Shown: positions 5,969 to 14,769 of the stretch, in pieces
How the letters are laid out: each line of letters opens with the position of its first letter
Numbering within the stretch: the first letter of the stretch is position 1
Assembly (NCBI GenBank): GCA_040385525.1
Contig: JAZKHE010000008.1
Span: 1 to 44,641 of the forward strand
Direction of reading: 5' to 3'
From: JAZKHE01 sp040385525
GTDB taxonomy: Bacteria; Bacteroidota; Bacteroidia; UBA4408
DNA: 44,641 bases
Notes under the pieces: model-generated
What the model saw: the letters and a program-made list of their open reading frames with translations, nothing else
What the model was told of the DNA's origin: nothing
Database searches by the model: none
Position numbers and translations under genes: made by a program

Positions 5969-8302
5969 TTATCTTCTTTTTTCTTTTGTTTTTGCTTGGT
6001 ACAAATCAAATCTATCTAGCTTAGCTTCGCCTGTTTTTGGCCACACATTGTTAGTTTCATCAATGTCAGCAGTTTCTTTTAATGGGTCAATTACTATACT
6101 TTTTACTTCTTTATTTTTATAAAAAGTTTTAGTTACGTTATGTTCATTTTTGCGCCAAATGTAAGCGTTAATTTTTTCTATTTCGCTTGTGCCATCCGTA
6201 AAATTCCACTGTATAATAATTGGCATTACTGCGCCACCTTTGTTTGTAAAATTTAATTCGTAATAAAATTTATTTTTATATTTTTCAAAATCAGCATCGC
6301 TCATATCTTGCAATTGCTCTGGCATAGGAGCGCGTCTGTCTGCTGGCGTTAAATTTTCTTTTAAGCGTTTGTAGTAATATACATCTCGTAAATTTGTATC
6401 TATATCTACTAAAAATTTAAAACCACTTTCTCTGTTTTTAATTTTGCTTACGTGTTCAAATTCTAAAGGTTGTGGTTTTTCTTTTTCGGCTTCTTTTGCA
6501 ACGGGCTCAACATGTTTATTTTTATTGTTTGCCGTAAACGCAACTACATTATCTAACGAAATATCTACTGGTTCAATATCAAAAAACCAAGCTCTCCAAA
6601 ACCAATCTAAATCAACACCAGATGCGTCTTCCATGGTTCTAAATAAATCGGCAGGCGTTGGATGTTTGTATGCCCAACGTTTGCAATATTCTTTAAAAGC
6701 ATAATCAAATAACTCTCTACCCATTATTGTTTCTCTTAAAATATTTAGTGCTGTAGCTGGCTTTGCATAAGCGTTTGGACCGAACAAAATAATGTTTTCG
6801 CTATTTACCATAATTGGTTCTAGTTGGTCTTTTGGTAATTGCATATACGGAACAATTTTGTGTGCTGGTCCGCGAGAGCTAGGGTAATTGTTATCAAATT
6901 CTTGCTCCGATAAAAACTGTACAAAGGTATTTAATCCTTCGTCCATCCAACTCGATTGGCGCTCGTCGCTATTAATTATCATCGGGAAAAAGTTGTGGCC
7001 AACTTCGTGAATAATTACTTCAATCATTCCGTGTTTTGTACGTTCAGTATAAGTGCCATCAGTTTCGGTTCTTCCGTAATTAAACGATATCATTGGGTAT
7101 TCCATTCCCATTGCTGCTTCTACGCTTATAGCGCTTGGATAAGCATAAGGAATTGTATATTTTGAATAGGTTTTAATGGTATGCGCAATTACTTTTGTAG
7201 AATATTTACTGTATAAATTGTAAGCTTCTTTAGGATAATAACTCATGCACATAACTTGCTTGCCTTCGTTTTTAATTCCCATTGCATCCCAAACAAATTT
7301 GCGCGAACTTCCCCATGCAAAATCGCGCACGTTTTCTGCACTAAAACTCCACGTTTTGTAATTGGTTTTATCTGGATTTTTTTCTCTTGCTTTGGCTTCG
7401 TCTAAAGTTATAATTTCTACTGGTGTAGTAGCTGTTTGCGATTTTTTCCAACGCGCTTGTTGTTCTACATTTAATATTTCTGCTATGTTGTTACAAACTC
7501 CAGTTGATGCTACAACGTGATCGGCAGGAACTTTCATTTTTACTTTAAAGTTTCCAAAAGTTAAAGCAAATTCTCCTCTGCCTGTAAATTGTTTGTTGTT
7601 CCAACCTTGGTAATCGCTATACACACACATACGTGGGTACCATTGAGAAATTACAAATACATGATTACCATCTTCTGGAAATAACTCGTAACCACATCTG
7701 CCGCCAATTTTTGGTTTGTCTACAATTTTAAAATTCCACGCTACATTAAACACAAATTTTTGTCCTGATTTTAAAACTTGTGGCAAATCAATACGCATCA
7801 TAGTTTGATTAATAGTGTATGCCAGTTTTTTACCAGCCACATCTGTAACCGATAAAATTTTAACGCCGTAATCGCCTAACAATTCTCTGTATTCTAAATT
7901 GTCTAACTGATTATCACTAAGCGGTTGGTTTACTTTGCTGCCATCAAAATTATTGTTGTCGCCATTTTTTAAATGTTGATTTTCGTCTAACTGCAACCAC
8001 AAATAAGTTAATGCGTCAGGCGAATTGTTGTGATACGTAATTTGCTCAGTTGCTTCAATACGCAAATCTTTTTCGTTTAACGTTGCATCAATTGTATAAT
8101 CGGCACGTTGTTGCCAGTATTGATGTCCAGGCGCACCAGATGCAGTTCTGTAGGTATTTGCATCGGGCAAAATAGTTCCTAGTTGTTCAAATTTATTTCC
8201 ATGATTGGAAGTAGGATTGTTTTTTAAATTTTGTGCCGAAGCATTGGCTACAAAAAACAAAGTAGCTACAAAAAGCGAAAGTGTATATTTCATTTTAGTC
8301 AT
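5969..8302 (-). CDS. M1 family metallopeptidase
   Basis: Secreted zinc aminopeptidase-like protein of 777 residues. It has a signal peptide (MKYTLSLFVATLFFVANASAQ) and an N-terminal saddle domain. The catalytic HEVGHNFFP, with the distal zinc ligand in WMDEGLNTF, lies around residues 430-460, and the upstream exopeptidase motif region appears as GMEYPMISF. Length fits Bacteroidota M1 proteins carrying a C-terminal beta-sandwich. A second ATG three codons downstream gives a cleaner signal peptide. It follows the HupE/UreJ gene by 3 nt on the same strand, and a DUF6702 gene diverges from that pair. A strong terminator follows. The physiological substrate is unknown; no type IX sorting domain is present. 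Confidence 0.93.
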   Translation of the reverse strand: MTKMKYTLSLFVATLFFVANASAQNLKNNPTSNHGNKFEQLGTILPDANTYRTASGAPGHQYWQQRADYTIDATLNEKDLRIEATEQITYHNNSPDALTYLWLQLDENQHLKNGDNNNFDGSKVNQPLSDNQLDNLEYRELLGDYGVKILSVTDVAGKKLAYTINQTMMRIDLPQVLKSGQKFVFNVAWNFKIVDKPKIGGRCGYELFPEDGNHVFVISQWYPRMCVYSDYQGWNNKQFTGRGEFALTFGNFKVKMKVPADHVVASTGVCNNIAEILNVEQQARWKKSQTATTPVEIITLDEAKAREKNPDKTNYKTWSFSAENVRDFAWGSSRKFVWDAMGIKNEGKQVMCMSYYPKEAYNLYSKYSTKVIAHTIKTYSKYTIPYAYPSAISVEAAMGMEYPMISFNYGRTETDGTYTERTKHGMIEVIIHEVGHNFFPMIINSDERQSSWMDEGLNTFVQFLSEQEFDNNYPSSRGPAHKIVPYMQLPKDQLEPIMVNSENIILFGPNAYAKPATALNILRETIMGRELFDYAFKEYCKRWAYKHPTPADLFRTMEDASGVDLDWFWRAWFFDIEPVDISLDNVVAFTANNKNKHVEPVAKEAEKEKPQPLEFEHVSKIKNRESGFKFLVDIDTNLRDVYYYKRLKENLTPADRRAPMPEQLQDMSDADFEKYKNKFYYELNFTNKGGAVMPIIIQWNFTDGTSEIEKINAYIWRKNEHNVTKTFYKNKEVKSIVIDPLKETADIDETNNVWPKTGEAKLDRFDLYQAKTKEKRR

Positions 8303-8305
8303 AAA

Positions 8306-8896
8306 TTATTCTGCAATTAAAGTTTGAAAACGTTGTAAAGTCATTATAAATGCAATTCCAAAAACGGAAGAAGCAATAAAAAAGTTTTTATTGTAATTAG
8401 TATATCGAATTAGTTTTTGCGTGATAAAAATCAAAACGAAAACAGTAATTAAAATTAAAATTTGTCCTACTTCTAATCCTAAATTAAAAGCAAGCAACGG
8501 AAAAATAATATTTTCTTCGGTGCCTAACAACGATTTAAGCAGATACGAAAAGCCCATTCCGTGAATAAATCCGAAAAAAAGTGTTAAAAAATAGTTGGGT
8601 TTAAAACTAGCTTTGTCCCACTTTTTTAAATTGAGTAAAGTATAAACGCAGGTGGTTAAAATGGTAATTGGAATTAAAAATTCGATGTATTTGGTTTTAA
8701 TTTCTAAAAGATTAGTTACGCTAAGTGCTAGTGTTACCGAATGCCCCACAGTAAATGCAGTAATTAAAACCAACACTTTTTTCCACTGAGAAAATTGAAA
8801 AGTTCCGCACAAAACAAGTAAATAAAGTATATGATCGTATCCTTGCCAATCGGCAATGTGTTGCAAACCAGTTGAGAACCAAATACTAAAATCCAC
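8306..8896 (-). CDS. HupE/UreJ family membrane protein
   Basis: Polytopic membrane protein of 196 residues with about six to seven helices. It has the HupE/UreJ motifs: GLQHIADWQGYDHILYLL at the N-terminus, FTVGHSVTLALS near residue 50, and FGFIHGMGFSYLL in the middle. The histidines are family hallmarks thought to bind or carry a transition metal, nickel in urease and hydrogenase systems. No urease or hydrogenase genes are nearby. Start is GTG at 8896, with no better ATG upstream before the divergent gene. It is tightly linked to the M1 peptidase, a frequent Bacteroidota arrangement of unknown purpose. Confidence 0.85.
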   Translation of the reverse strand: MDFSIWFSTGLQHIADWQGYDHILYLLVLCGTFQFSQWKKVLVLITAFTVGHSVTLALSVTNLLEIKTKYIEFLIPITILTTCVYTLLNLKKWDKASFKPNYFLTLFFGFIHGMGFSYLLKSLLGTEENIIFPLLAFNLGLEVGQILILITVFVLIFITQKLIRYTNYNKNFFIASSVFGIAFIMTLQRFQTLIAE

Positions 8897-8905
8897 TTTA
8901 TTTTA

Positions 8906-8913
8906 TAACTTTG
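8906..8913 (+). promoter_or_regulatory. -7 box TAACTTTG upstream of the DUF6702 gene
   Basis: TAACTTTG fits TAnnTTTG. Transcription would begin about 6-8 nt downstream, essentially at the ATG at 8921, implying a leaderless or near-leaderless message. No clear -33 TTG is visible at the expected spacing. Confidence 0.5.
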
Positions 8914-8920
8914 TTTGGTA

Positions 8921-9445
8921 ATGAAGTCAAACAAGTATAAGAAATATTTAGTGATTTTCGTAATTTTTTCGATATATCACTGCCTTTTTTCGTCGTTTGT
9001 GGCGCCACACGCATTTTATGTGAGTGTTTCGGAGTTAAAATACAACTCAAAAAGCAAACAATTAAGTATAAGTTGCAGAGTTTTTGCCAATGATATGGAG
9101 ACTTGTTTAAAAAAAGAAAGTAAACAAAATATCGATTTACTTTCGGCTAAGGACAAGCAAAAAGTTGATGAATTTTTGCAGACGTATTTTAAAAAGAATT
9201 TTGTTGTAAGTGTTGCTAACAAAAACTTAAATTTAGCTTTCGTTGGTTTTGAGCAAGAAGAAGAAGCGATTTGGGTTTATTTTAAATGCGAAAAAGTAGC
9301 TGTTTTTAAACAAATAGCAATCAATAATAAAATTTTATACGATGAATTGGCTGAGCAAAATAACATTATTCATTTTTATTACGACGATAATCGTAAAAGC
9401 AATAAGCTAGCCAACCCAGAAAGTAAGCACGTTTTTAATTTTTAA
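8921..9445 (+). CDS. DUF6702 family protein
   Basis: Secreted or periplasmic protein of about 174 residues. A hydrophobic N-terminal signal segment ends near APHAFYVSVSELKYN, which is the family signature. The pattern of alternating beta strands with IDLLSAKDKQKVDEFLQTYF is typical of DUF6702. A TTG two codons upstream is possible, but the ATG at 8921 is preferred. The gene diverges from the HupE/UreJ-M1 pair with only 24 nt between start codons, and the three commonly travel together in this phylum. The function is unknown. Its 3' end converges with the ATPase gene, leaving 1 nt between stop codons. Confidence 0.8.
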   Translation: MKSNKYKKYLVIFVIFSIYHCLFSSFVAPHAFYVSVSELKYNSKSKQLSISCRVFANDMETCLKKESKQNIDLLSAKDKQKVDEFLQTYFKKNFVVSVANKNLNLAFVGFEQEEEAIWVYFKCEKVAVFKQIAINNKILYDELAEQNNIIHFYYDDNRKSNKLANPESKHVFNF

Positions 9446-9446
9446 T

Positions 9447-10571
9447 TTACAAAATAAATTCTTCAAAATTATCTTTACTAATAATTTCAGCAGTTTCTGT
9501 TTTGTAATTATTTAAAAATGTTTTGGGAAAACGGTTATTTTTTTTTGCGTTCCACTTAAATTCGTAAGCATAAATTTTTTGATTTACTTCTTCAATGTAA
9601 TCAACTTCTTGTTGTGCTGTTGTTCTCCAAAAATATGATTTTAATCTAGATTGATTGTAATTGTTTTTTTTAATGCGTTCGCTTATTAAAAAGTTTTCCC
9701 ATAGCGCACCTGTATCAACTCTTGAGCTGAGTGGGCTATAGTTTTGTATAATGGCGTTGCGTATTCCATTATCATAAAAATATATTTTTTTGCCTTTAGC
9801 AATCTCGTTTCTGAGGTTACCCGAAAAACTATTTAACTTAAAAATAATGAAGGATTTTTCTAATAAATCAATGTAATTTGAAATCGTTAATTTATCAACT
9901 TTTAATAGTTGTGCTAATTCATTGTACGAAACTTCGTTACCAATTTGCAAGGCTAGTGCTTTAAGCAATTGGTATAATAAATCGGGTTTTCTAATTCCTT
10001 TATAGTTAAGTAAATCTTTGTATAAATAACTGTCTGCTAAATTTGTAAGCACTTCTTTTTCGTCGCCAATATGGTTCACAACATCTGGATACATTCCATA
10101 GATAAGTCTTTGTTCTAAAAAATTTTGCGATTCAAAATAATTGTATTTCTCTCTTAGCTCTGCCCAGCATAATGGATATAAATTGTATTCCCATTTTCTG
10201 CCCGTTAAGGGTTCGTTAATTTCGCTGGCTAATTCTAAAGCAGACGAACCACTAACAATAAGTTGAACTTTTGGAAAGTTATCTGTAATTAGTTTTAATG
10301 TAAGTCCTACGTTTATAATTCTTTGTGCTTCGTCAATGCAAATTATTTTATTAGAACCAATAACTTGTTTTAGTTTTTGGTTAGATGCGTTTGAAAGTTC
10401 TTCTCTTACATTTTGTTCGTCAGCATTAAGCATAATGCAATCTTTTTCTTTTCCACTTATTAATGTTTTAATTAATGTGGTTTTTCCGGTTTGTCGTGCT
10501 CCAAGCAAAATAATCGCTTTGCCTTTGTGCATTTTCTTTTTTAAAGTTTCAACTAATTGCCTTTTAAACAT
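9447..10571 (-). CDS. AAA ATPase with DUF4143 domain
   Basis: ATP-binding protein of 374 residues. Walker A is GARQTGKTT (residues 24-32) and Walker B is IICIDEAQRI (about 75-84), followed by IVSGSSALEL and the GRKWEYNLYPLCWAEL segment typical of AAA_14. The C-terminal half is DUF4143, with a winged-helix-like region (EVSYNELAQLLKVDKLTISNYIDLLEKSFIIF) and a restriction-nuclease-like strand (EVDYIEE, YAYEFKW). This family is abundant and lineage-expanded in Bacteroidota and sometimes counted with defence or addiction systems, though function is unproven. Its promoter is preceded by four 32-nt repeats, suggesting dedicated regulation. Confidence 0.9.
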   Translation of the reverse strand: MFKRQLVETLKKKMHKGKAIILLGARQTGKTTLIKTLISGKEKDCIMLNADEQNVREELSNASNQKLKQVIGSNKIICIDEAQRIINVGLTLKLITDNFPKVQLIVSGSSALELASEINEPLTGRKWEYNLYPLCWAELREKYNYFESQNFLEQRLIYGMYPDVVNHIGDEKEVLTNLADSYLYKDLLNYKGIRKPDLLYQLLKALALQIGNEVSYNELAQLLKVDKLTISNYIDLLEKSFIIFKLNSFSGNLRNEIAKGKKIYFYDNGIRNAIIQNYSPLSSRVDTGALWENFLISERIKKNNYNQSRLKSYFWRTTAQQEVDYIEEVNQKIYAYEFKWNAKKNNRFPKTFLNNYKTETAEIISKDNFEEFIL

Positions 10572-10585
10572 AGTTAGCTTTTTTA

Positions 10586-10593
10586 CAAAGATA
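10586..10593 (-). promoter_or_regulatory. -7 box TATCTTTG of the DUF4143 ATPase gene
   Basis: TATCTTTG on the minus strand lies 15 nt before the ATG at 10571, so the leader would be very short. The -33 region is T-rich but lacks a clean TTG. The four 32-nt repeats start 21 nt further upstream. Confidence 0.55.
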
Positions 10594-10614
10594 CAAGTTT
10601 TAACATAAAAACTA

Positions 10615-10742
10615 CTTTTTATTATGCTATTTAGTGATTTAAATATCTAAAAAATATAATATATGGTTATTATGATAACTAAAAATTATAATATTTGGGG
10701 ATTATAATCACTTAAAATTATAATATTTAGTGATTAGTAGTG
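10615..10742 (-). repeat. Four tandem 32-nt repeats upstream of the ATPase gene
   Basis: Four head-to-tail units of exactly 32 nt occupy 10742-10711, 10710-10679, 10678-10647 and 10646-10615. Read on the minus strand they share a core resembling AATCACTAAATATTATAATT, and every unit ends in AG. Unit phase is constant although the sequence has diverged. A 32-nt step is close to three helical turns, which would place bound proteins on one face. They begin 4 nt after the stop codon of the upstream gene. Operator function is inferred. Confidence 0.65.
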
Positions 10743-10746
10743 TTGC

Positions 10747-13125
10747 TTAATTGCAGCCGATTGAGATGTAATCTTTTTTAATTTGGGGTATATCTTGCAA
10801 CTGAAAGCTTAGATAAGGAGCGCCAAACAATTCGCAATATCTTTTTTTGTTAAGCTCCGACGCTTTTTTTAAAGCCTTAGCATACAATTTACTTTTTTGT
10901 TCGGTAGAAAATTGCGAACCCAATGATAAATAGGTAAACAACAATTGTTCATCTACTTTATCGTCGCCAGCAAAGCGTTTTAATAAATCTAAAGCTTGTT
11001 TGTATTCTTTAAAGTTTACAAACACATAGGCAATTTTTAAAGCATTTTGCCAAGTAGCATCTTCAAACTTATAGAAGGTTTTTATTTTGTCGATTGCTTT
11101 TTGAACGCTTGGTTGAGCAACATCGCTAGTATCTACAAAGTCAATAATTTTAAACTGATACTCTAAATTTAAACCATCCATTATAGATTTTGGAATAACA
11201 GATTTGTATAAATTATCAATCTTTTTTTGTGTTTCGTTAATGCTTTTTTGATTTGTAAATTCACCAACTTTTACAAAACTAAACAGTTGATTGTACTCAA
11301 TGTAATAGCTGCATTTATCCAATGTACGTAGGTTATCTAGGTTTGTTAAATTATCTTCGGAAACAACTTTTTTGTTTATTTTATATTTAAAAACTTCATT
11401 ATTCATAAGCACTTCAGCATAGAATGGCTCATAAGGTATTTGCATTTTTAAAAAGATAGAATCATTAAATTTCTTGTCTCTAACGCCTTTGGCTATGTAG
11501 TATTGTATTTTATACATTTTTTCAAAACTACTATCTTTAACAGCTTTGTTAAATTGATTAATTACAAATTTTTCTTCTTTACCATTTTCAAAATCGTAAC
11601 TCACATCCATTGTAATTTTTGCAAATCGAGTAGGTGCTAGGTAATTTTCTAATTGTTCAGAAAGTGTTCCTTTGTTTATTTCTTTAATAGCTTCTGATTT
11701 AGGCATTTCTGCTAAATAGGCGTATTCTGTGTTTTTAATTTTATCGCAAAATAATTTCCACGAATCAGATAAATAAATATTGGCTTTAATTGCGTTTTTT
11801 TGTTTACTTTCCATTGCTTTTACAATGCTTTCTGCTCGCTTTTGTTGCAGTTTTGCGTTTTGTAACGAATCGCCTTCAATGGATGCGTAAGCAAAAATAT
11901 TCATGCGATTAACAATAAAATCGGGAACTTTTAAAGTGTCTAAAAATAATTGAATGTCTTCGTGCTTGTATTCTGACTTATTTTTTTCAAATGGAATAAC
12001 AATTTCAATACTTAACGATTCTTCGACAGGATTAAAAGGCGGATTAAAATAGGCGTTGCTATCGGGTATCCAAAGCATTTCAACAGGCGTGTAAGAGTTT
12101 TGTTTACCTTCTTCAATATAGCTTCGCGTTATGGTTTTGCAGTATTTACCATTTTTTAAAACCAATAAATTTAGTTCGTAATCGCCTTTTATTTCTTTTG
12201 GAATTTCGCCTAGTTCTACTTCAAGTTTTTTAACTTTTTTTCCTTTTTTTTCTGGTTGAGCAAGATTGCTTTTATAAATACTTTTTGTTTTGTTTTTCTT
12301 TAGTAAAATACCTTTGCTAATTAAATTGTTGTCGTAAATATTGTAATTAGGATTTGCATATTGTGCTTTTTGCACAACATCAATTATCAATGCATCTTTT
12401 TTATCTTTAATCAGTCTTTTAAAACTTTTTAAATCATCGTAAACCAAAAACACTTTGTTATCTCTAACTTGTAATGCATTGTGTAATCCAATATCATCTT
12501 TAAATTTATCACAAGCTTTACAATCGCTTAGCTCACCACGTTTTAGTTTTTTATTTTTTTCGGTAAATTCTAATTCTAATTCTTCGCCTTTTTTTGCGCC
12601 TAAATTATAAATATTAAATCCTGCAAAAACAGCTGAAACATATACTTTTTTATCTTTCGAATCTGTTTTTAAACCAACACCGCAAAACGAAAAATGACCA
12701 TCAATTAATACCATTTTAACTTTTTTTGCAGCCGTCCATTTGCTCATAATTAATTTTACTAACTCATCTTCGCTAAGCAAAACGGGTCCGTTTTTTACAG
12801 AAAACGAACCTGTAATTTCTTCGGCATTGCGCGAACCACCAAATAATTCAACACGTTTGTGCGTTGTTTTTATTTTTCTTGAGTCATGTTCTTCTGTGTT
12901 TTCTTCGCTTTTCGCCATAAATTCAGCCTGCAAAACACTGGCGTTTTTAAGTATATAGTTGGTGTCGAGTTCGTCTATTTTATTTTCGATTCGGTAAGTG
13001 TTTATAGCGCGCAATAATTTTGCGCTTAGCGAATCGCTGTTTAGTTTTTGTTGTGCGTAACTAAATTGTAATGTAATAAGGAGTGCAATTACTGTTAAAA
13101 GTGTATTTTTTTCTGAATTGTGCAT
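10747..13125 (-). CDS. Secreted CAP-like / OmpA-like repeat protein
   Basis: Exported protein of 792 residues, signal peptide ending near LQFSYAQ. The N-terminal 150 residues resemble a CAP/SCP domain (LLRAINTYRIENKI, then EFMA, an EHDSRK stretch, and FSFCGVGLKTDSKDKKVYVSAVFAGF). Around residues 370-440 an OmpA-like segment carries INIFAYASIEGDSLQ-type sequence followed by QKRAESIVKAM, the usual peptidoglycan-binding helix. The C-terminal 250 residues look helical and TPR-like (KIAYVFVNFKEYKQALDLLKRF). A periplasmic role tied to the cell wall is plausible but not shown. It diverges from accC across a 117-nt intergenic region and probably ends its own transcript before the repeats. Confidence 0.65.
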   Translation of the reverse strand: MHNSEKNTLLTVIALLITLQFSYAQQKLNSDSLSAKLLRAINTYRIENKIDELDTNYILKNASVLQAEFMAKSEENTEEHDSRKIKTTHKRVELFGGSRNAEEITGSFSVKNGPVLLSEDELVKLIMSKWTAAKKVKMVLIDGHFSFCGVGLKTDSKDKKVYVSAVFAGFNIYNLGAKKGEELELEFTEKNKKLKRGELSDCKACDKFKDDIGLHNALQVRDNKVFLVYDDLKSFKRLIKDKKDALIIDVVQKAQYANPNYNIYDNNLISKGILLKKNKTKSIYKSNLAQPEKKGKKVKKLEVELGEIPKEIKGDYELNLLVLKNGKYCKTITRSYIEEGKQNSYTPVEMLWIPDSNAYFNPPFNPVEESLSIEIVIPFEKNKSEYKHEDIQLFLDTLKVPDFIVNRMNIFAYASIEGDSLQNAKLQQKRAESIVKAMESKQKNAIKANIYLSDSWKLFCDKIKNTEYAYLAEMPKSEAIKEINKGTLSEQLENYLAPTRFAKITMDVSYDFENGKEEKFVINQFNKAVKDSSFEKMYKIQYYIAKGVRDKKFNDSIFLKMQIPYEPFYAEVLMNNEVFKYKINKKVVSEDNLTNLDNLRTLDKCSYYIEYNQLFSFVKVGEFTNQKSINETQKKIDNLYKSVIPKSIMDGLNLEYQFKIIDFVDTSDVAQPSVQKAIDKIKTFYKFEDATWQNALKIAYVFVNFKEYKQALDLLKRFAGDDKVDEQLLFTYLSLGSQFSTEQKSKLYAKALKKASELNKKRYCELFGAPYLSFQLQDIPQIKKDYISIGCN

Positions 13126-13242
13126 CGAAAACCAAATAATTTTAGGGCTCTTATTAATTGTTCTTTTTTTTAGTTATTTTTAAGCCGTTAAACAATGATA
13201 AAAAAATAAATACAGATTCTTATAATAAAGCAACTATAACTT

Positions 13243-14730
13243 ATGAAAAAAATATTAATAGCCAACCGTGGGGAGATTGCATTGCGTGTTATGCGTACTT
13301 GCAAAGAAATGGGAATTAAAACTGTTGCTGTATTTTCTGAAGCAGATAGAAACTCGTTGCACGTAAAATATGCTGACGAAGCTGTTTGTATTGGTCCACC
13401 AGCTTCTAATCAATCGTATTTAGTTGGCGATAAAATTATTGAAGTTTGCAAGCAATTGGGTGTAGATGGTATTCATCCTGGTTACGGTTTTTTATCAGAA
13501 AATGCAGAGTTTGCTGCTAAAGTTACAAAAGCAGGAATCACATTTATTGGCCCTTCGCCCGAAGCTATGAATATTATGGGCGATAAACTTTCTGCAAAAG
13601 CGGCAGTAAAAAAATATAAAATACCAATGGTTCCGGGTAGCGAAGGCGCAATTTCTAGTGTTGAAGAAGGTAAAAAAGTTGCAGGGGAAACTGGTTTTCC
13701 AATCTTGATAAAAGCTTCTGCAGGTGGTGGTGGAAAAGGAATGCGCATTGTAGAAAAAATGGATGAGTTTGAAGAGCAAATGAAGTTAGCGGTTAGCGAA
13801 GCTACGTCTGCATTTGGCGATGGTTCTGTTTTTATTGAGCGTTATGTTGCAGGTCCACGACACATTGAAATACAAGTGCTTGGAGATACACACGGAAATA
13901 TTGTTCATTTATTTGAGCGCGAATGTTCTGTGCAACGTCGTCATCAAAAGGTGGTAGAAGAAGCTCCTTCATCTGTTTTAACTCCCGAAATCAGACAACA
14001 AATGGGCAATTGTGCAGTTGATGTGGCGCGTGCATGTAATTATGTAGGTGCTGGTACGGTTGAGTTTTTATTAGACGAAAATAAAAACTTTTACTTTTTA
14101 GAAATGAACACACGTTTGCAAGTGGAGCATCCGGTTACCGAAATGATTACAGGAATTGATTTGGTAAAAGAACAAATAAATGTTGCGCGTGGCGAAAAAT
14201 TAAGTTTTACACAAAGCGATTTACAAATAAAAGGGCATGCGGTTGAAGTGCGTGTGTATGCTGAAGACCCAGCGAATAATTTCTTACCAGATATTGGAAA
14301 ATTAGTTACTTACAGAAGACCACAAGGCTTAGGAGTGCGCGTTGACGATGGTTTTGAAGAAGGAATGGATATTCCTATTTATTACGACCCAATGATTGCA
14401 AAACTGGTAACCTTTGGTAAAGACAGAACAGACGCCATATCTAAAATGGTTCGTGCAATTGACGAATATCAAATTACAGGAGTAGAAACTACCTTGCCAT
14501 TTTGTAAATATGTAATGCAACACGATGCTTTTGTGAGTGGAAATTTTGATACACATTTTGTAAAAAAATATTTTACACCCGATGTTTTAAAACACGAAAC
14601 AAAAGATGAAATTGAAGTTGCCGCAATTATGTCGAGTATTGTTTTTGCCAATAACCAAACACAAAGCAAAGTTGTTGCTAAAGAAACCAATAACAAAGCT
14701 ACATCAAACTGGAAAAAAAACAGAGTGTAA
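13243..14730 (+). CDS. accC: Acetyl/acyl-CoA carboxylase, biotin carboxylase subunit
   Basis: ATP-dependent biotin carboxylase of 495 residues that carboxylates the biotin on a carrier protein with bicarbonate, the first half-reaction of acyl-CoA carboxylation. Visible are MKKILIANRGEIALRVMRT at the N-terminus, the ATP-grasp glycine loop GGGGKGMR, ERECSVQRRHQKVVEEAPS, and the catalytic EMNTRLQVEHPVTEM. Length is slightly above the 450 of E. coli AccC because of a C-terminal tail after about residue 460. No biotin carrier or carboxyltransferase gene is adjacent, so partners must be encoded elsewhere. Whether the substrate is acetyl- or propionyl-CoA cannot be told from this subunit. Confidence 0.93.
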   Translation: MKKILIANRGEIALRVMRTCKEMGIKTVAVFSEADRNSLHVKYADEAVCIGPPASNQSYLVGDKIIEVCKQLGVDGIHPGYGFLSENAEFAAKVTKAGITFIGPSPEAMNIMGDKLSAKAAVKKYKIPMVPGSEGAISSVEEGKKVAGETGFPILIKASAGGGGKGMRIVEKMDEFEEQMKLAVSEATSAFGDGSVFIERYVAGPRHIEIQVLGDTHGNIVHLFERECSVQRRHQKVVEEAPSSVLTPEIRQQMGNCAVDVARACNYVGAGTVEFLLDENKNFYFLEMNTRLQVEHPVTEMITGIDLVKEQINVARGEKLSFTQSDLQIKGHAVEVRVYAEDPANNFLPDIGKLVTYRRPQGLGVRVDDGFEEGMDIPIYYDPMIAKLVTFGKDRTDAISKMVRAIDEYQITGVETTLPFCKYVMQHDAFVSGNFDTHFVKKYFTPDVLKHETKDEIEVAAIMSSIVFANNQTQSKVVAKETNNKATSNWKKNRV

Positions 14731-14769
14731 TTGTTGCTATTTGGCATAAGAATTGAACTGAATATATAA

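Noticed and set aside
10615..10742. Possible CRISPR array
   Set aside because: The four 32-nt units abut one another without unique spacers, have drifted in sequence, and no cas gene is present.
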